A program made the translations under genes and the position numbers. A model generated the notes under the pieces. That model saw nothing but the letters and a program-made list of their open reading frames with translations, was not told the origin of the DNA and made no database searches. Below, in pieces: positions 8,169 to 17,900 of a DNA stretch of 64,000 nt. Position 1 is the stretch's first letter; each line of letters starts with the position of its first letter. The stretch is from Verrucomicrobiota bacterium (GTDB lineage: Bacteria > Verrucomicrobiota > Verrucomicrobiia > Chthoniobacterales > UBA6821): the NCBI GenBank assembly GCA_021413925.1, contig JAIOPL010000010.1, positions 62,001 through 126,000 on the forward strand. The letters run 5' to 3'.

Positions 8169-9119
8169 ATGAGCACCTCTTTCCGCCACGAACCCGTTCT
8201 GGCCAAGGAGGTCGTCGAATTCCTGCGCCCCGCTCCCGGCCGTACCATCATTGATGGGACCCTGGGGGGGGGAGGCCACAGCAGCCTGCTGCTGAAGGGC
8301 GGGGCGCGGGTTATCGGTTTTGATCGCGATCCGGAGGCTCTGGCCCACACACGAGAGTTTCTTGTCTCCCATAGCGAAAGCTTCACCGCAGTGGAGGGGA
8401 ATTTTACCAGTGCTGCGGAAGCGTTGCCTGCCCTTGGAATCAGCCAGGTTAACGGAGTATTACTCGACCTCGGGGTCTCTTCCCACCAACTCGACACCCC
8501 GGAGCGAGGGTTTTCCTTCCAGCGTGAAGGGCCTCTCGACATGCGCATGGGAAACACCGGAATAACCGCCGCTGACCTTGTGAACACGGCACCTGCCCCA
8601 GAGCTCGCCCGAATCTTCCGGGAGTATGGCGATGAGCCACGCGCCATTCAGTTTGCGGCACGTATAGTTAGGGCACGTGAGAAAAAGCAGATTGTAAGCA
8701 CCGCAGAGCTTGCCGAGTTGATAGCTGCGGGACGTACGGGGCCTCGTCATCCTGCGACTCGTGTCTTCCAGGCGCTCCGCATCGCCGTGAATGACGAGAT
8801 CGGCTCGCTGGAACGTGCATTGCCCGCGTTCACGTCCCTTCTGGCACCCGGAGGACGGCTGGCCGTCATTACCTTCCACTCGCTGGAGGATAGGATCGTG
8901 AAGCATTTCTTCCGCCGTCACGCCATGAGCGAGATCGACGATCCCACATGGCCCGCTCCCCGTCCCAACCCCGAGCACCTTTTTGAGGCGCTCACCCCGC
9001 GATCAGTGACAGCCTCGCCAGGCGAGCTTTCCTCCAATCCCCGTTCACGAAGCGCCCGGTTGAGGGTTGTCGAACGACTCGGATCAACCTCAACGCTGAA
9101 ACAGGGAGTCCGACCATGA
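8169..9119 (+). CDS. rsmH: RsmH, 16S rRNA (cytosine-1402 N4) methyltransferase
   Basis: SAM-dependent methyltransferase of 316 residues, formerly MraW. It starts with the typical FRHEPVLAKEVVEFL. The SAM loop is DGTLGGGGHS, followed by GVLLDLGVSSHQLD, ERGFSFQREGPLDMRM, and near the end RLAVITFHSLEDRIVKHFF. The ATG at 8169 matches the family N-terminus; in-frame starts further upstream add an unconserved tail. It follows mraZ and overlaps the ftsL-like gene by 4 nt (ATGA), so the two are translationally coupled. Confidence 0.96.
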   Translation: MSTSFRHEPVLAKEVVEFLRPAPGRTIIDGTLGGGGHSSLLLKGGARVIGFDRDPEALAHTREFLVSHSESFTAVEGNFTSAAEALPALGISQVNGVLLDLGVSSHQLDTPERGFSFQREGPLDMRMGNTGITAADLVNTAPAPELARIFREYGDEPRAIQFAARIVRAREKKQIVSTAELAELIAAGRTGPRHPATRVFQALRIAVNDEIGSLERALPAFTSLLAPGGRLAVITFHSLEDRIVKHFFRRHAMSEIDDPTWPAPRPNPEHLFEALTPRSVTASPGELSSNPRSRSARLRVVERLGSTSTLKQGVRP

Positions 9120-9520
9120 GCGTGAATCGCCGCCGCACCACGAACGTAATTGAGGTGAATTATCTCGCTGGGTGGCTTACCATGATCTTTCTGATCGGCC
9201 TTGGAGGGCTTTTCTTCGTCTATCTGAAGAACCAGCAGCATGCGGTCGGCAATCAGTCTCGCATGATCGAGGCATCCCTCCGCGAGGAGGAGGCCAGGGA
9301 CGACGCGCTGAAGGCGAAGATCACCTCCATGACGTCACGCGGGGCACTGCAGCGCCGCCTGGACGATGGATACATAACGCTTCAGGCGATCCGCGACACG
9401 GCGATCGCCCGCGTCACGCCACCTACCCTGGCTGAAGTTGACGGGGTTCTGCGCACAGCCTCGCACGATCCGGAAAGCCGGTTCGGTCCCGGGGCTCCCC
9501 AGCGCGCCGTTAACAGGTGA
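9116..9520 (+). CDS. ftsL: FtsL-like division protein
   Basis: Small bitopic membrane protein of 134 residues. A short cytoplasmic start is followed by a single membrane segment (LAGWLTMIFLIGLGGLFFVY, about residues 17-36) and then a helical, charged stretch (about 40-85) likely to form a coiled coil. FtsL sequences are poorly conserved, so the call rests on topology, size and position: it lies between rsmH and ftsI and overlaps each by 4 nt, the usual place of ftsL. The C-terminal Pro/Arg-rich tail after residue 100 is longer than in E. coli. Confidence 0.75.
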   Translation: MSVNRRRTTNVIEVNYLAGWLTMIFLIGLGGLFFVYLKNQQHAVGNQSRMIEASLREEEARDDALKAKITSMTSRGALQRRLDDGYITLQAIRDTAIARVTPPTLAEVDGVLRTASHDPESRFGPGAPQRAVNR

Positions 9521-11256
9521 AGGGTATGGGCAGGCGCATCGGGCTTGTCTGCGCCCTCCTGGTACTCGTCTTCACCGCTTTTGCATGGCGGTTGATCCAC
9601 CTGCAGGTCCTCAAGCACGACTATTATCAAGAAATAGCCGCGGATAAGCACGAGAGCAGACAAGTGATTTTAGCTCGCAGAGGGCGTATCCTCGACAGAA
9701 ACGGCGAGGAACTAGCAGTGAATATTCCCGTGCAGATGGTCTATGCTGATGGCTCCCGCATTCATGACCCGGCGGCGCTCGCCATGCTGGCGGCTCCGTT
9801 TCTGGAACTGCCCGTCAAGGAACTCACGGAGAAGCTCACGACTAAGAGTAAGTATGTGGTCATTCGGAAACGAGTCTCCGAGGAGAAAGCCCAGGACATG
9901 ATAAGGGCACTTGAGAAAGCGAATCTCCACGGCCTCTATCTTCAGGAAGGATCCGTGAGGAGTTATCCCAATGGGGAGATGCTTTGCGATGTGTTGGGAT
10001 ACGTTGATCACACGGGGCACGGGGCCGACGGTATCGAGAAAACCTGCGATGAAGAGCTGAGAGGGCAGGAGGGTCTTCGAATGATCGAACACGACCGTAA
10101 GGGAAGGGAGATCGTTGTCTATCGGGGGCAGGAGCAACCTCCCGAGAACGGCTCGGATATCCGCCTTTCCATCGATATGGGACTGCAGGCGATCGCGGAG
10201 CGCGAGGTAGATGAGGCCTACAAGACAAATCACCCCGCCTCGGCGACGGCTATTCTTGCAGATCCCAATACAGGCGAGATCCTAGCGCTTGCCAGCAGGC
10301 CGAACTACGACCCGAACAAATTCAACGAGGCGAAGCCCGATCAACTGCGTAACCGCGCCATCTCGGACATGTACGAACCGGGATCGGTCTTCAAGATCAT
10401 CGTCACATCAGCCGCATATAATGAGGGGATCGTCGACGACAAGACCCGGATCTTTTGTGAGAACGGACACTTTTCCTACGGGGGGAAGATAATCAAGGAC
10501 CACCATGGTAGCGGCGATCTTAGTATTCCCGAGATCCTCATTAAGTCTTCTAACGTCGGTGCCGCCAAGATCTCCCTGAGAATGAAGGATCAGATGTTCT
10601 ATGACTATGTCAGGAAATACGGATTTGGAACCCGCACCGGAATCCCTCTTCCTGGGGAAATCTCGGGGCTGGTAAACCCGCCGCACCGTTGGGATATGCT
10701 GACAAAGACACGCATGGCTTTTGGCCAGTCAATCAGCGTGACACCGATCCAGATGGTGATGGCGATGTCCGCGATCGCCAACGGCGGCAAGCTCTTGAAG
10801 CCTAAACTCGTTCTGAGCAAGGGTGAGGGAAGCGCTGAACTTCAAGAGCCTCCCGTCGCCCAAGTGGTGAAGGCAGAGAGTGCCAACTACATCGCCAATG
10901 CGCTGGAGAAGGTAGTCAGCAACCAGGGAACTGCACCGCTGGCCCGGGTCGAGGGGTACCGCGTCGCCGGCAAGACGGGTACCGCCCAGAAAATCAGTCC
11001 CCATGGAGGATACCTACAAGGGCGCTTCATCGTCTCGTTTGCCGGATTTTTCCCAGTCAATAAACCCAGAATCATGGGAATCGTCATCGTGGACGACGCC
11101 AAGTTGGGCGAGACAGCAAACTACGGCGGTTCGGTGGCCGGCCCCGTCTTTTCAAAAATCGGAGGGAAAACAGCCCGTTACCTCGATATGAACCCCGAAC
11201 CTGGGGAATCCCTATCCAAAACGGGTTCCAGCATGGGCGCCGTTAGTGCCCGATGA
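9517..11256 (+). CDS. ftsI: FtsI / PBP3-type septal peptidoglycan transpeptidase
   Basis: Class B penicillin-binding protein of 579 residues that cross-links septal peptidoglycan with FtsW. One N-terminal membrane anchor (about residues 8-29) precedes the pedestal domain. The transpeptidase motifs are complete: SVFK with the acyl-serine S290 and K293, SSN at 344-346, and KTG at 486-488. The GTG start at 9517 overlaps the ftsL stop (GTGA); an ATG at 9526 is an alternative. It also overlaps murE by 4 nt. No PASTA domains follow. Confidence 0.95.
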   Translation: MKGMGRRIGLVCALLVLVFTAFAWRLIHLQVLKHDYYQEIAADKHESRQVILARRGRILDRNGEELAVNIPVQMVYADGSRIHDPAALAMLAAPFLELPVKELTEKLTTKSKYVVIRKRVSEEKAQDMIRALEKANLHGLYLQEGSVRSYPNGEMLCDVLGYVDHTGHGADGIEKTCDEELRGQEGLRMIEHDRKGREIVVYRGQEQPPENGSDIRLSIDMGLQAIAEREVDEAYKTNHPASATAILADPNTGEILALASRPNYDPNKFNEAKPDQLRNRAISDMYEPGSVFKIIVTSAAYNEGIVDDKTRIFCENGHFSYGGKIIKDHHGSGDLSIPEILIKSSNVGAAKISLRMKDQMFYDYVRKYGFGTRTGIPLPGEISGLVNPPHRWDMLTKTRMAFGQSISVTPIQMVMAMSAIANGGKLLKPKLVLSKGEGSAELQEPPVAQVVKAESANYIANALEKVVSNQGTAPLARVEGYRVAGKTGTAQKISPHGGYLQGRFIVSFAGFFPVNKPRIMGIVIVDDAKLGETANYGGSVAGPVFSKIGGKTARYLDMNPEPGESLSKTGSSMGAVSAR

Positions 11257-12776
11257 GTATCCCTGCCATGAATCTAGAAAACCTACTTCAATCCACCCCG
11301 GTGATTTCCGTCATGGGAAGTCCCGATGTCATGCTCACGGGCCTGAGTTGCGATTCGCGATCTGTCCGCGTCGGCGACCTCTTTTTTGCGATTTCAGGAT
11401 CCATTGAAAACGGAATCCACTATGTAAGCCAGGCGATCGAAAAGGGAGCCGTTGCGGTCGTGACAGATGAAGACATTTCCCGAAAAGAGATTCCCTCGAT
11501 AGAGGGGGTTCCTGTTGTGAGGGTTCCCGATGCGCGTTTGGCGATGGCGACCCTGGCATCTACCTTCTACGGACATCCCTCGGCATCGCTAGCCGTGGCC
11601 GGTGTCACCGGAACGAATGGCAAGACCACCACGGCCTGGATCATCAGGCATCTCTGCGATGCAGTCGGCCGTCCTTGCGGGCTTGTCGGGACGATTGAGT
11701 ACGTCCTTCCGGGTATTGTCGAGCCGGCTTCCAGGACCACGCCAGAGTCGATCGACCTGCAGAGGATGCTGGCCATCATGAGAGACGGGGGATTTCGGGC
11801 AGCATCCCTTGAAGTCTCCAGCCATGCGCTGATGCAGCACCGCGTTGGAGGGGTCGAGTTCGACGCCGCCGTCTTTACCAATCTCACCCAGGACCATCTC
11901 GACTACCACGGATCCATGGAGGAGTACTTCGAGGCGAAACGCATGCTCTTCACGGGACTTACAAAGCAGACCAAGAAAAAGGGTCGAGCGATCATCAACT
12001 CGGATGACCGTTACGGGCATCGTCTCCTCGACCGTGTTCAGGGTGTCCCGATCATCACCTACGGTCAGGGAAGTGGCTGTCATTTCCGCGCCAGTGACAT
12101 TGCTTACACTGCGGCAGGCACCATCTTCCGATTGGATGCCAAGGGAAGAAGCTATCTGGTCAGGACTCCGCTGATCGGTCTCTTCAATGTTTACAACACC
12201 ATCGCCGCATTGGCCGCTACCTCGGCTATGGGACTTGAACTGCGCCGTGCCATCGCTGCTGTAGCAACGATCCCCCAAGTTCCAGGACGCCTGGAGCGCG
12301 TTCCCGTAAAGCGGAATTTCCAGGCTTTTGTCGACTACGCCCACACGCCGGATGCGCTGGTGAATGTGCTCGGTACACTCCGGCAGCTGAACCCCGGCAA
12401 CATCATCACGGTTTTCGGTTGCGGTGGTGACCGTGACCGAACCAAGCGTCCTCTCATGGCGGCTGCCGCCGAGCAGAATTCGGATCGCGTGATTCTGACC
12501 TCCGACAATCCTCGCGGCGAGGATCCTCTGGAGATTATGAACGAGGCAGCAAAAGGCTTCCGTGCCCGGGGCCACGAAAGCTATGTCGACCGTGAGAGCG
12601 CCATCAGGCGTGCTGTGGAGATCGCGGCGCCAGGGGATATCGTGCTGGTGGCGGGCAAGGGCCACGAGGATTACCAGGAGACAGAGTCCGGGCGTCACCC
12701 TTTTGACGACGTCAGGGTCACTGCCCGCGCGATGGCTGGAAAGGAGTTTGATGAGAGGGAGGAACCGAGACGATGA
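11253..12776 (+). CDS. murE: MurE, UDP-MurNAc-tripeptide synthetase (meso-diaminopimelate type)
   Basis: Cytoplasmic ATP-dependent ligase of 507 residues that adds the third amino acid of the stem peptide. The ATP loop is GTNGKTT (120-126). The residues that choose the amino acid are DNPR (418-421), the motif found in enzymes that add meso-diaminopimelate rather than lysine. The segment FVDYAHTPDAL and the GGDRDRTKR loop are also conserved. It overlaps ftsI and murF by 4 nt each. This predicts a Gram-negative-type DAP peptidoglycan. Confidence 0.96.
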   Translation: MSIPAMNLENLLQSTPVISVMGSPDVMLTGLSCDSRSVRVGDLFFAISGSIENGIHYVSQAIEKGAVAVVTDEDISRKEIPSIEGVPVVRVPDARLAMATLASTFYGHPSASLAVAGVTGTNGKTTTAWIIRHLCDAVGRPCGLVGTIEYVLPGIVEPASRTTPESIDLQRMLAIMRDGGFRAASLEVSSHALMQHRVGGVEFDAAVFTNLTQDHLDYHGSMEEYFEAKRMLFTGLTKQTKKKGRAIINSDDRYGHRLLDRVQGVPIITYGQGSGCHFRASDIAYTAAGTIFRLDAKGRSYLVRTPLIGLFNVYNTIAALAATSAMGLELRRAIAAVATIPQVPGRLERVPVKRNFQAFVDYAHTPDALVNVLGTLRQLNPGNIITVFGCGGDRDRTKRPLMAAAAEQNSDRVILTSDNPRGEDPLEIMNEAAKGFRARGHESYVDRESAIRRAVEIAAPGDIVLVAGKGHEDYQETESGRHPFDDVRVTARAMAGKEFDEREEPRR

Positions 12777-14134
12777 ATCCGCTTTCTCTTTCCGAGATAG
12801 CCGGAATGTGCGGGGCAGCTCTTATTGCCGGCAATTCCGAAGATATAGTGCGCCGTGTCGCCAAGGATACGCGCTCGATCGAGGCCGGTGATCTCTATGT
12901 CGCACTCAGGGGGGAACGTTTCGACGGGAATCAATTTATTGCTGAAGCCGCTGCAAAGGGAGCCGTTGCGGCTCTCTGCGATGGTGAACCTCCGGCGGGT
13001 CTGCCTCAGGGGTTTGGTATTCTGGATACACAGGATTCCCTGACAGGACTCGCGCTCCTTGCCTCAGCGTGGCGGTCCAGACTCACACTGCGTGCCATTG
13101 CCATCACCGGCAGTAGCGGTAAGACCTCAGTGAAGGATTTTACAGCGGCTGTGCTTCGCTCATCCCTACGCACAACAGCAACCCTGGGTAATCTGAATAA
13201 TGAGATCGGTCTTCCTCTCTCCATACTGGCGGCCGATCTGGAGGATGAGGCTGCCGTATGGGAGATAGGAATGAATCACCGCCATGAGATCGCACCTCTT
13301 AGCGGATTGGCCAGGCCGGAGATCGGCATCATCACAAATGTCGGAACCGCCCACATCGAGCATCTCGGGAGTCGTGAAGAAATCGCGGCCGAGAAGGGGG
13401 ATCTTCTAGAAAAGCTGCCGTCCGGGGGATATGCGATCATCCCGGCTGAGGATGATTTTTCCAAGGAACTCGGTTCCAGAACATCGGCCCGGGTCTTGCA
13501 GGTTGGGTTCGATCGGGGAGACCTCCGGGCCACGGGGATTCGATACGGCATGGATGAGACACGTTTTGTGATCGAGGGAGAGTTCGGAAGATCCGAAGCC
13601 ATTCTCCCGGCGCCGGGTCGGCATATGGTCGGCAATGCCCTTCTGGCGATTGCGGCTGGATTGCAGTGTGGCATCACGCTGGAGAAGTGTATTTCGGGAC
13701 TTGCTGGCGTCACCTTGACTTCAGGACGACTGGCCAAGATGATCCGGCGAGGCGTGACTTTTCTGGACGACACCTACAATGCGAATCCCGAATCGATGAT
13801 AGCCGCTCTTGAGACGCTTGAGAGACTTTCCCTGCCGGGTCGCAAGATTGCTGTTCTTGGCAGGATGGGGGAATTGGGAATACATGCGGCTACGGGATAT
13901 GAAAGCGTAGGCACCAAGGCTGCGGTCGTACTCTCCACGCTGATAACCGTGGGTGAAGAAGCTTCCGCAATCGCTGATACGGCTTCGAAGGCAGGACTTT
14001 CGGATGTGCACGTTGTTTCTGACAATGCTGCGGCCGCCCAACTTCTCTCCTCATTTGCCACTCAGGGCGACCTGATCCTGCTGAAAGCCAGCAGGAGCGC
14101 GCGCATGGAGGAAGTCCTTCAACACTTCAACTGA
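12773..14134 (+). CDS. murF: MurF, UDP-MurNAc-tripeptide D-alanyl-D-alanine ligase
   Basis: Ligase of 453 residues that adds the D-Ala-D-Ala dipeptide, the last cytoplasmic step before the lipid carrier. The ATP loop is GSSGKTSVKDF (around residues 111-121). LGNLNNEIGLPLS, WEIGMNHRHEI, NVGTAHIEHLGS and DDTYNANPESM are typical MurF blocks. It overlaps murE by 4 nt and is followed 19 nt later by mraY. No anomalies were seen. Confidence 0.96.
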   Translation: MNPLSLSEIAGMCGAALIAGNSEDIVRRVAKDTRSIEAGDLYVALRGERFDGNQFIAEAAAKGAVAALCDGEPPAGLPQGFGILDTQDSLTGLALLASAWRSRLTLRAIAITGSSGKTSVKDFTAAVLRSSLRTTATLGNLNNEIGLPLSILAADLEDEAAVWEIGMNHRHEIAPLSGLARPEIGIITNVGTAHIEHLGSREEIAAEKGDLLEKLPSGGYAIIPAEDDFSKELGSRTSARVLQVGFDRGDLRATGIRYGMDETRFVIEGEFGRSEAILPAPGRHMVGNALLAIAAGLQCGITLEKCISGLAGVTLTSGRLAKMIRRGVTFLDDTYNANPESMIAALETLERLSLPGRKIAVLGRMGELGIHAATGYESVGTKAAVVLSTLITVGEEASAIADTASKAGLSDVHVVSDNAAAAQLLSSFATQGDLILLKASRSARMEEVLQHFN

Positions 14135-14153
14135 ACATCCAACCCATCACACG

Positions 14154-15272
14154 ATGCTCTATTACCTGTCACAATTCGGATCTCTCCTGCACGGGGTGCA
14201 GATAGGAAAAGCCCTGAATGTTTTTCAATACATCTCCTTCCGCGCTCTCTGCGCCGGGCTCACTTCCTTCCTGATCTGCCTGATGTTCGGTAATATGGTC
14301 ATTCGCCGCCTGGTCGAGCTGAAGCTGGGACAACCGATCCGAAGCGCCGAGGAAGTCCACCGACTCAATGAACTTCATGGCGGAAAGAAGGGAACCCCAA
14401 CCATGGGGGGTATCCTGCTCATTGCGGCCGTGGTTTTTTCCACTCTGATCTGGGCGCGTCCTGACAACCCTTTTGTCTGGATCTGTCTCATCACGGTCCT
14501 CTTTCTCGGAGCGCTTGGATTTTATGACGATTGGCTGAAGGTGACGAAGAAAAGTTCGGCAGGCATCAGCAGTCGTCTCAAGTTTGTTCTTCAATGCGGC
14601 CTCGCGGCCGGAATCACAGCATTCTTTCTCCTCTCTCCCTCTCTGGCCAAGCAGGCGCAGCAACTCTACATCCCGTTCATGAAGGGCCCTGTTTTAAGCC
14701 TCGGCATTTTCTGGACCTATATTTTCTATTTACTGATCATCGTCGGATCCTCGAACGCAGTGAATCTAACCGATGGACTCGACGGACTAGCCTCGGGATG
14801 CACGGTCATGGCCGGGATCTGCTTTGGCGTCTTCACCTATCTGGCCGGAAACAGCAAGGCGGCCCTCTACCTTCAGATTCCGTATTACGGGTTTTCCGGC
14901 GAACTGGCTGTTGTGAGTCTTGCCTTGGCGGGCGCGGCACTCGGGTTTCTCTGGTGGAACTGCCATCCAGCCAAAGTCTTCATGGGTGACACGGGGTCCC
15001 TGGCGATCGGAGGTCTGCTTGGCGTGCTCGCGATCTGCTGCAAGCAGGAACTGATGCTTGCCATCGTCGGAGGGGTTTTTGTCGCCGAGGCGCTCTCGGT
15101 CATCCTTCAGGTAGCCAGCTTCAAGCTGACTGGAAAACGCATCTTCAAGATGTCGCCGCTACACCACCATTTCGAACTTTCCGGATGGAAGGAAAACACA
15201 GTTACCGTGCGGTTCTGGATCATGGCCATTGTGTTCGGACTTCTTGGCATCGCCACCCTGAAGTTGCGCTGA
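14154..15272 (+). CDS. mraY: MraY, phospho-MurNAc-pentapeptide transferase
   Basis: Polytopic inner-membrane enzyme of 372 residues that transfers phospho-MurNAc-pentapeptide to undecaprenyl phosphate, making lipid I. About ten hydrophobic segments are visible. Signature motifs include GKKGTPTMGG, the Asp-rich FYDDWLKV, NLTDGLDGLASG, FMGDTGSLAIGG and the histidine motif LHHHFE. The length and order match the family. It sits between murF and murD in the cluster. Confidence 0.97.
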   Translation: MLYYLSQFGSLLHGVQIGKALNVFQYISFRALCAGLTSFLICLMFGNMVIRRLVELKLGQPIRSAEEVHRLNELHGGKKGTPTMGGILLIAAVVFSTLIWARPDNPFVWICLITVLFLGALGFYDDWLKVTKKSSAGISSRLKFVLQCGLAAGITAFFLLSPSLAKQAQQLYIPFMKGPVLSLGIFWTYIFYLLIIVGSSNAVNLTDGLDGLASGCTVMAGICFGVFTYLAGNSKAALYLQIPYYGFSGELAVVSLALAGAALGFLWWNCHPAKVFMGDTGSLAIGGLLGVLAICCKQELMLAIVGGVFVAEALSVILQVASFKLTGKRIFKMSPLHHHFELSGWKENTVTVRFWIMAIVFGLLGIATLKLR

Positions 15273-15281
15273 CCCGTGCCC

Positions 15282-16667
15282 ATGAACGCCTCATCCAATC
15301 CCTACGCTGGCAAGAAGGCCGTCGTCCTCGGCTTGGGGAGAAGCGGTCTCGCCGCGGCGCGCCTGCTCAAGCGCTCTGGTGCCGAGGTGACAGTCTGTGA
15401 CAGCGGGGAATCGTCTGTTCTTAGCGAACGGGCGGAACTCTTGCGTAAGGAAGGGATCAGCGTTCTCACGGGAGCTGATGCCGCGGGGGATTCCATCATT
15501 CACGATATCGCGGTCCTGAGCCCTGGGATCGAGGAGACGGCAGCTATCGTCGTGAATGTCCTAAGGAAGGGCATTCCGCTGATCGGCGAGCTCGAGCTGG
15601 CTTTTACGATCTGCCCCTTTCCGGTAGTCGCGATCACAGGCACCAATGGGAAAACAACCACGACGGAACTTACCACACTGATGCTCCGTGGAGCGGGACT
15701 CAGGGCGGCCTCCTGCGGGAATATTGGAACCCCCATGTCGGAGCTGCTGGACGGAGTATTGACCTGGGATGTGCTGGTTGTTGAGGTCAGCTCATTCCAG
15801 CTTGAGACCATCAAGACATTCCGTCCGAAGGTCTCCGTATGGCTCAACCTCAGTCCCAATCATCTCGACCGCTATCCCTCGATGCATGAGTATCGGGAAG
15901 CAAAGCTCAGGATCTTTGAGAATCAAACCGCAGGGGACTGGGCGGTGATTCCTGCGGATACAAAGGATCTGGAACTTTCCAAGATCAGAGCAAGGCGGGT
16001 CAGCTTCAGTACCACGGATCCTTCTGCAGATCTTTCTCTCAACGACAATCTTAGGATCCAGCATGAGGGGAAAGTGCTACTCGATCTGTCCACGACCCGG
16101 CTCCGCGGTCCACACAATGCCGCCAATGTTATGGCCGCCTTTGCTGCCGGCATCGCGCTTGGTGCCGATACGGGCATGATGGCCGATGCGATCCGGGAGT
16201 ATACCCCGCCGGCTCATCGCTGTGAATTCATCGGGGAGTATGATGGCATCAGCTGGATCAATGATTCCAAAGCAACAACCCTCGATGCCATGGAGCAGGC
16301 GATTCGCTCCGTGACGGGACCCCTCATCCTGATCGCCGGTGGAAAGGACAAAGGTTTTGAATTCCTACCCATCGCCGACCTTGTCCGTGAGCGTGTGAGC
16401 CTGGCGATTCTCATTGGTGAAATGCGCCATCGGATTGCAAGGGATTGGGCGCCTCTTCGCTGCCTCGAGGCAGAGAGCCTCCAGGAGGCGGTTTTGACCG
16501 CCCGAAAAGAAGCCAAACCCGGAACGACTATTCTTTTCTCACCCGGCACCTCCTCATTCGATATGTTCCGCGATTATGTGGAGCGCGGGGAGACATTCAG
16601 AAGGCTTGTGAAGGAATCCATGGGCACAGGGTTTTCCCTCACTCAAGGAGCCACACACAACCCCTAG
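15282..16667 (+). CDS. murD: MurD, UDP-MurNAc-L-alanine D-glutamate ligase
   Basis: Cytoplasmic ligase of 461 residues from the ATG at 15282; a GTG at 15276 is an in-frame alternative. The N-terminal Rossmann part shows VLGLGRSGLAAARLL. The ATP loop is ITGTNGKTTTTEL, followed by GNIGTPMSELL, EVSSFQLET, NLSPNHLDRY, and the C-terminal INDSKATTLDAMEQAI and LIAGGKDKG. These are all MurD hallmarks. It follows mraY after 9 nt. A 66-nt gap follows, so the LysM gene may have its own leader. Confidence 0.96.
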   Translation: MNASSNPYAGKKAVVLGLGRSGLAAARLLKRSGAEVTVCDSGESSVLSERAELLRKEGISVLTGADAAGDSIIHDIAVLSPGIEETAAIVVNVLRKGIPLIGELELAFTICPFPVVAITGTNGKTTTTELTTLMLRGAGLRAASCGNIGTPMSELLDGVLTWDVLVVEVSSFQLETIKTFRPKVSVWLNLSPNHLDRYPSMHEYREAKLRIFENQTAGDWAVIPADTKDLELSKIRARRVSFSTTDPSADLSLNDNLRIQHEGKVLLDLSTTRLRGPHNAANVMAAFAAGIALGADTGMMADAIREYTPPAHRCEFIGEYDGISWINDSKATTLDAMEQAIRSVTGPLILIAGGKDKGFEFLPIADLVRERVSLAILIGEMRHRIARDWAPLRCLEAESLQEAVLTARKEAKPGTTILFSPGTSSFDMFRDYVERGETFRRLVKESMGTGFSLTQGATHNP

Positions 16668-16733
16668 AAAAAATAATCTTTTAGCTCTTCAACAACCACA
16701 ACACCTAGTAAATCAAATAGGATACTCCAACCC

Positions 16734-17846
16734 ATGAATCCGATGACTCCGAAACGTACCCGTCGGCTCCGCGCTCGCGCTGCAACCATGCCCGCTCCAG
16801 AAGAGGAGTTTGAGGACTATGGTCCCGAACCGAACATGAAGCTCTCTCATGCCTTCCTGGTGGTTCTTCTTCTTCATGTGGTGGCTGTGGCCGGACTTTA
16901 CGCCTTTAATTCCATGAAGGCCGGCAAGGTCTCTCCCACCAAGACGGCTCGCTCCACCGAGCCTGCGGCCTCTCAAAATCAGCCATCGAACGGCCAAGGT
17001 CCCGGTAATGCCGGTGGTTCTGGTTCTGGCTCTGGTCCAGGCAAAGAGCCTCCAGCACCTTCCAAGGCCCCTCTTGTCGCCAAAGTGAGCGAGGCTCCCA
17101 AGGCAGTGAAGGCCGCTACTGAAAGCGTTGCCAAGCAGACGAAGCAGACCTCGACTGCAACCACGCCTCAGAAGGGATTACTCGCAAGCGCCGGGAACAT
17201 GATTGGGAAAACCCTTGGCGCCTCGGGCATCGGTGCCGCTGCTGTGTCAACGTCCTCTGCTCAGGAACCGGCGACTGCAACTTCCCCGGCATCTCAAGCG
17301 CCTCAAGCATCCCAAGTGGCAGGGTCATCCGGAATTCCCGCAACAGCGAACACCTATATGGTCAAGGCGGGAGACACTCTCACGCGCATTGCCTCCTCAC
17401 TGGGAGTGGCGATTCCCGAACTCGAAAAGGTGAACGGAATGACAGAAAAGTCCGTGCTTCAGGTTGGCCAGATCCTCAAGGTTCCTACCAAAGTGATGAG
17501 CCAGGCAGTATCTGATGTCTCGGCCCAGGCTGGAAAGGTTGTGGAAAGCGTGCAGCAGGCGCCTGCTGCAGTTGCTGGCGCAGTCACCGCGGCGTCTGCG
17601 GCGCTTACGGGAGCAACTCCAGCAGCGGATGCCGCTGCGGTAGCGGCACCTGGTGAGGATCAGGGGCCGACCACCGAGTACACCGTCGTCAAGGGTGACA
17701 GCCCTTACAAGATTGCCAAAAAATTCAAGATCACTCCCGATCAGCTAATGAAGGCGAATGGCATCACCGATCCGAAGAAGATCCAGATCGGTCAGAAGCT
17801 GAAGATTCCCTCTTCCGCTACGTCATCCAAGAAAGCGGCCCAGTAA
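16734..17846 (+). CDS. Membrane-anchored protein with two LysM domains
   Basis: Protein of 370 residues. An N-terminal basic cytoplasmic stretch (about 1-40) is followed by one membrane segment (AFLVVLLLHVVAVAGLYAF, about 40-58) and a long Ala/Ser/Pro/Gly-rich linker (about 65-200). LysM 1 lies near 205-250 (YMVKAGDTLTRIASSLGV) and LysM 2 near 318-365 (YTVVKGDSPYKIAKKF). LysM domains bind N-acetylglucosamine of peptidoglycan, so the protein should tether the membrane to the wall. No catalytic domain is present. Its position between murD and ftsW inside the dcw cluster suggests a role in septal wall synthesis. The leader is CA-rich without a Shine-Dalgarno sequence. Confidence 0.88.
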   Translation: MNPMTPKRTRRLRARAATMPAPEEEFEDYGPEPNMKLSHAFLVVLLLHVVAVAGLYAFNSMKAGKVSPTKTARSTEPAASQNQPSNGQGPGNAGGSGSGSGPGKEPPAPSKAPLVAKVSEAPKAVKAATESVAKQTKQTSTATTPQKGLLASAGNMIGKTLGASGIGAAAVSTSSAQEPATATSPASQAPQASQVAGSSGIPATANTYMVKAGDTLTRIASSLGVAIPELEKVNGMTEKSVLQVGQILKVPTKVMSQAVSDVSAQAGKVVESVQQAPAAVAGAVTAASAALTGATPAADAAAVAAPGEDQGPTTEYTVVKGDSPYKIAKKFKITPDQLMKANGITDPKKIQIGQKLKIPSSATSSKKAAQ

Positions 17847-17900
17847 ACGTCTCTAAAACCCTCTCGCAACCGTCGCAGAGCACTTCAGAATCCAGGAGCC

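Noticed and set aside
11589-12698. A 369-codon minus-strand frame across murE
   Set aside because: It lies wholly within murE, whose catalytic motifs are intact. It has no leader or domain pattern.
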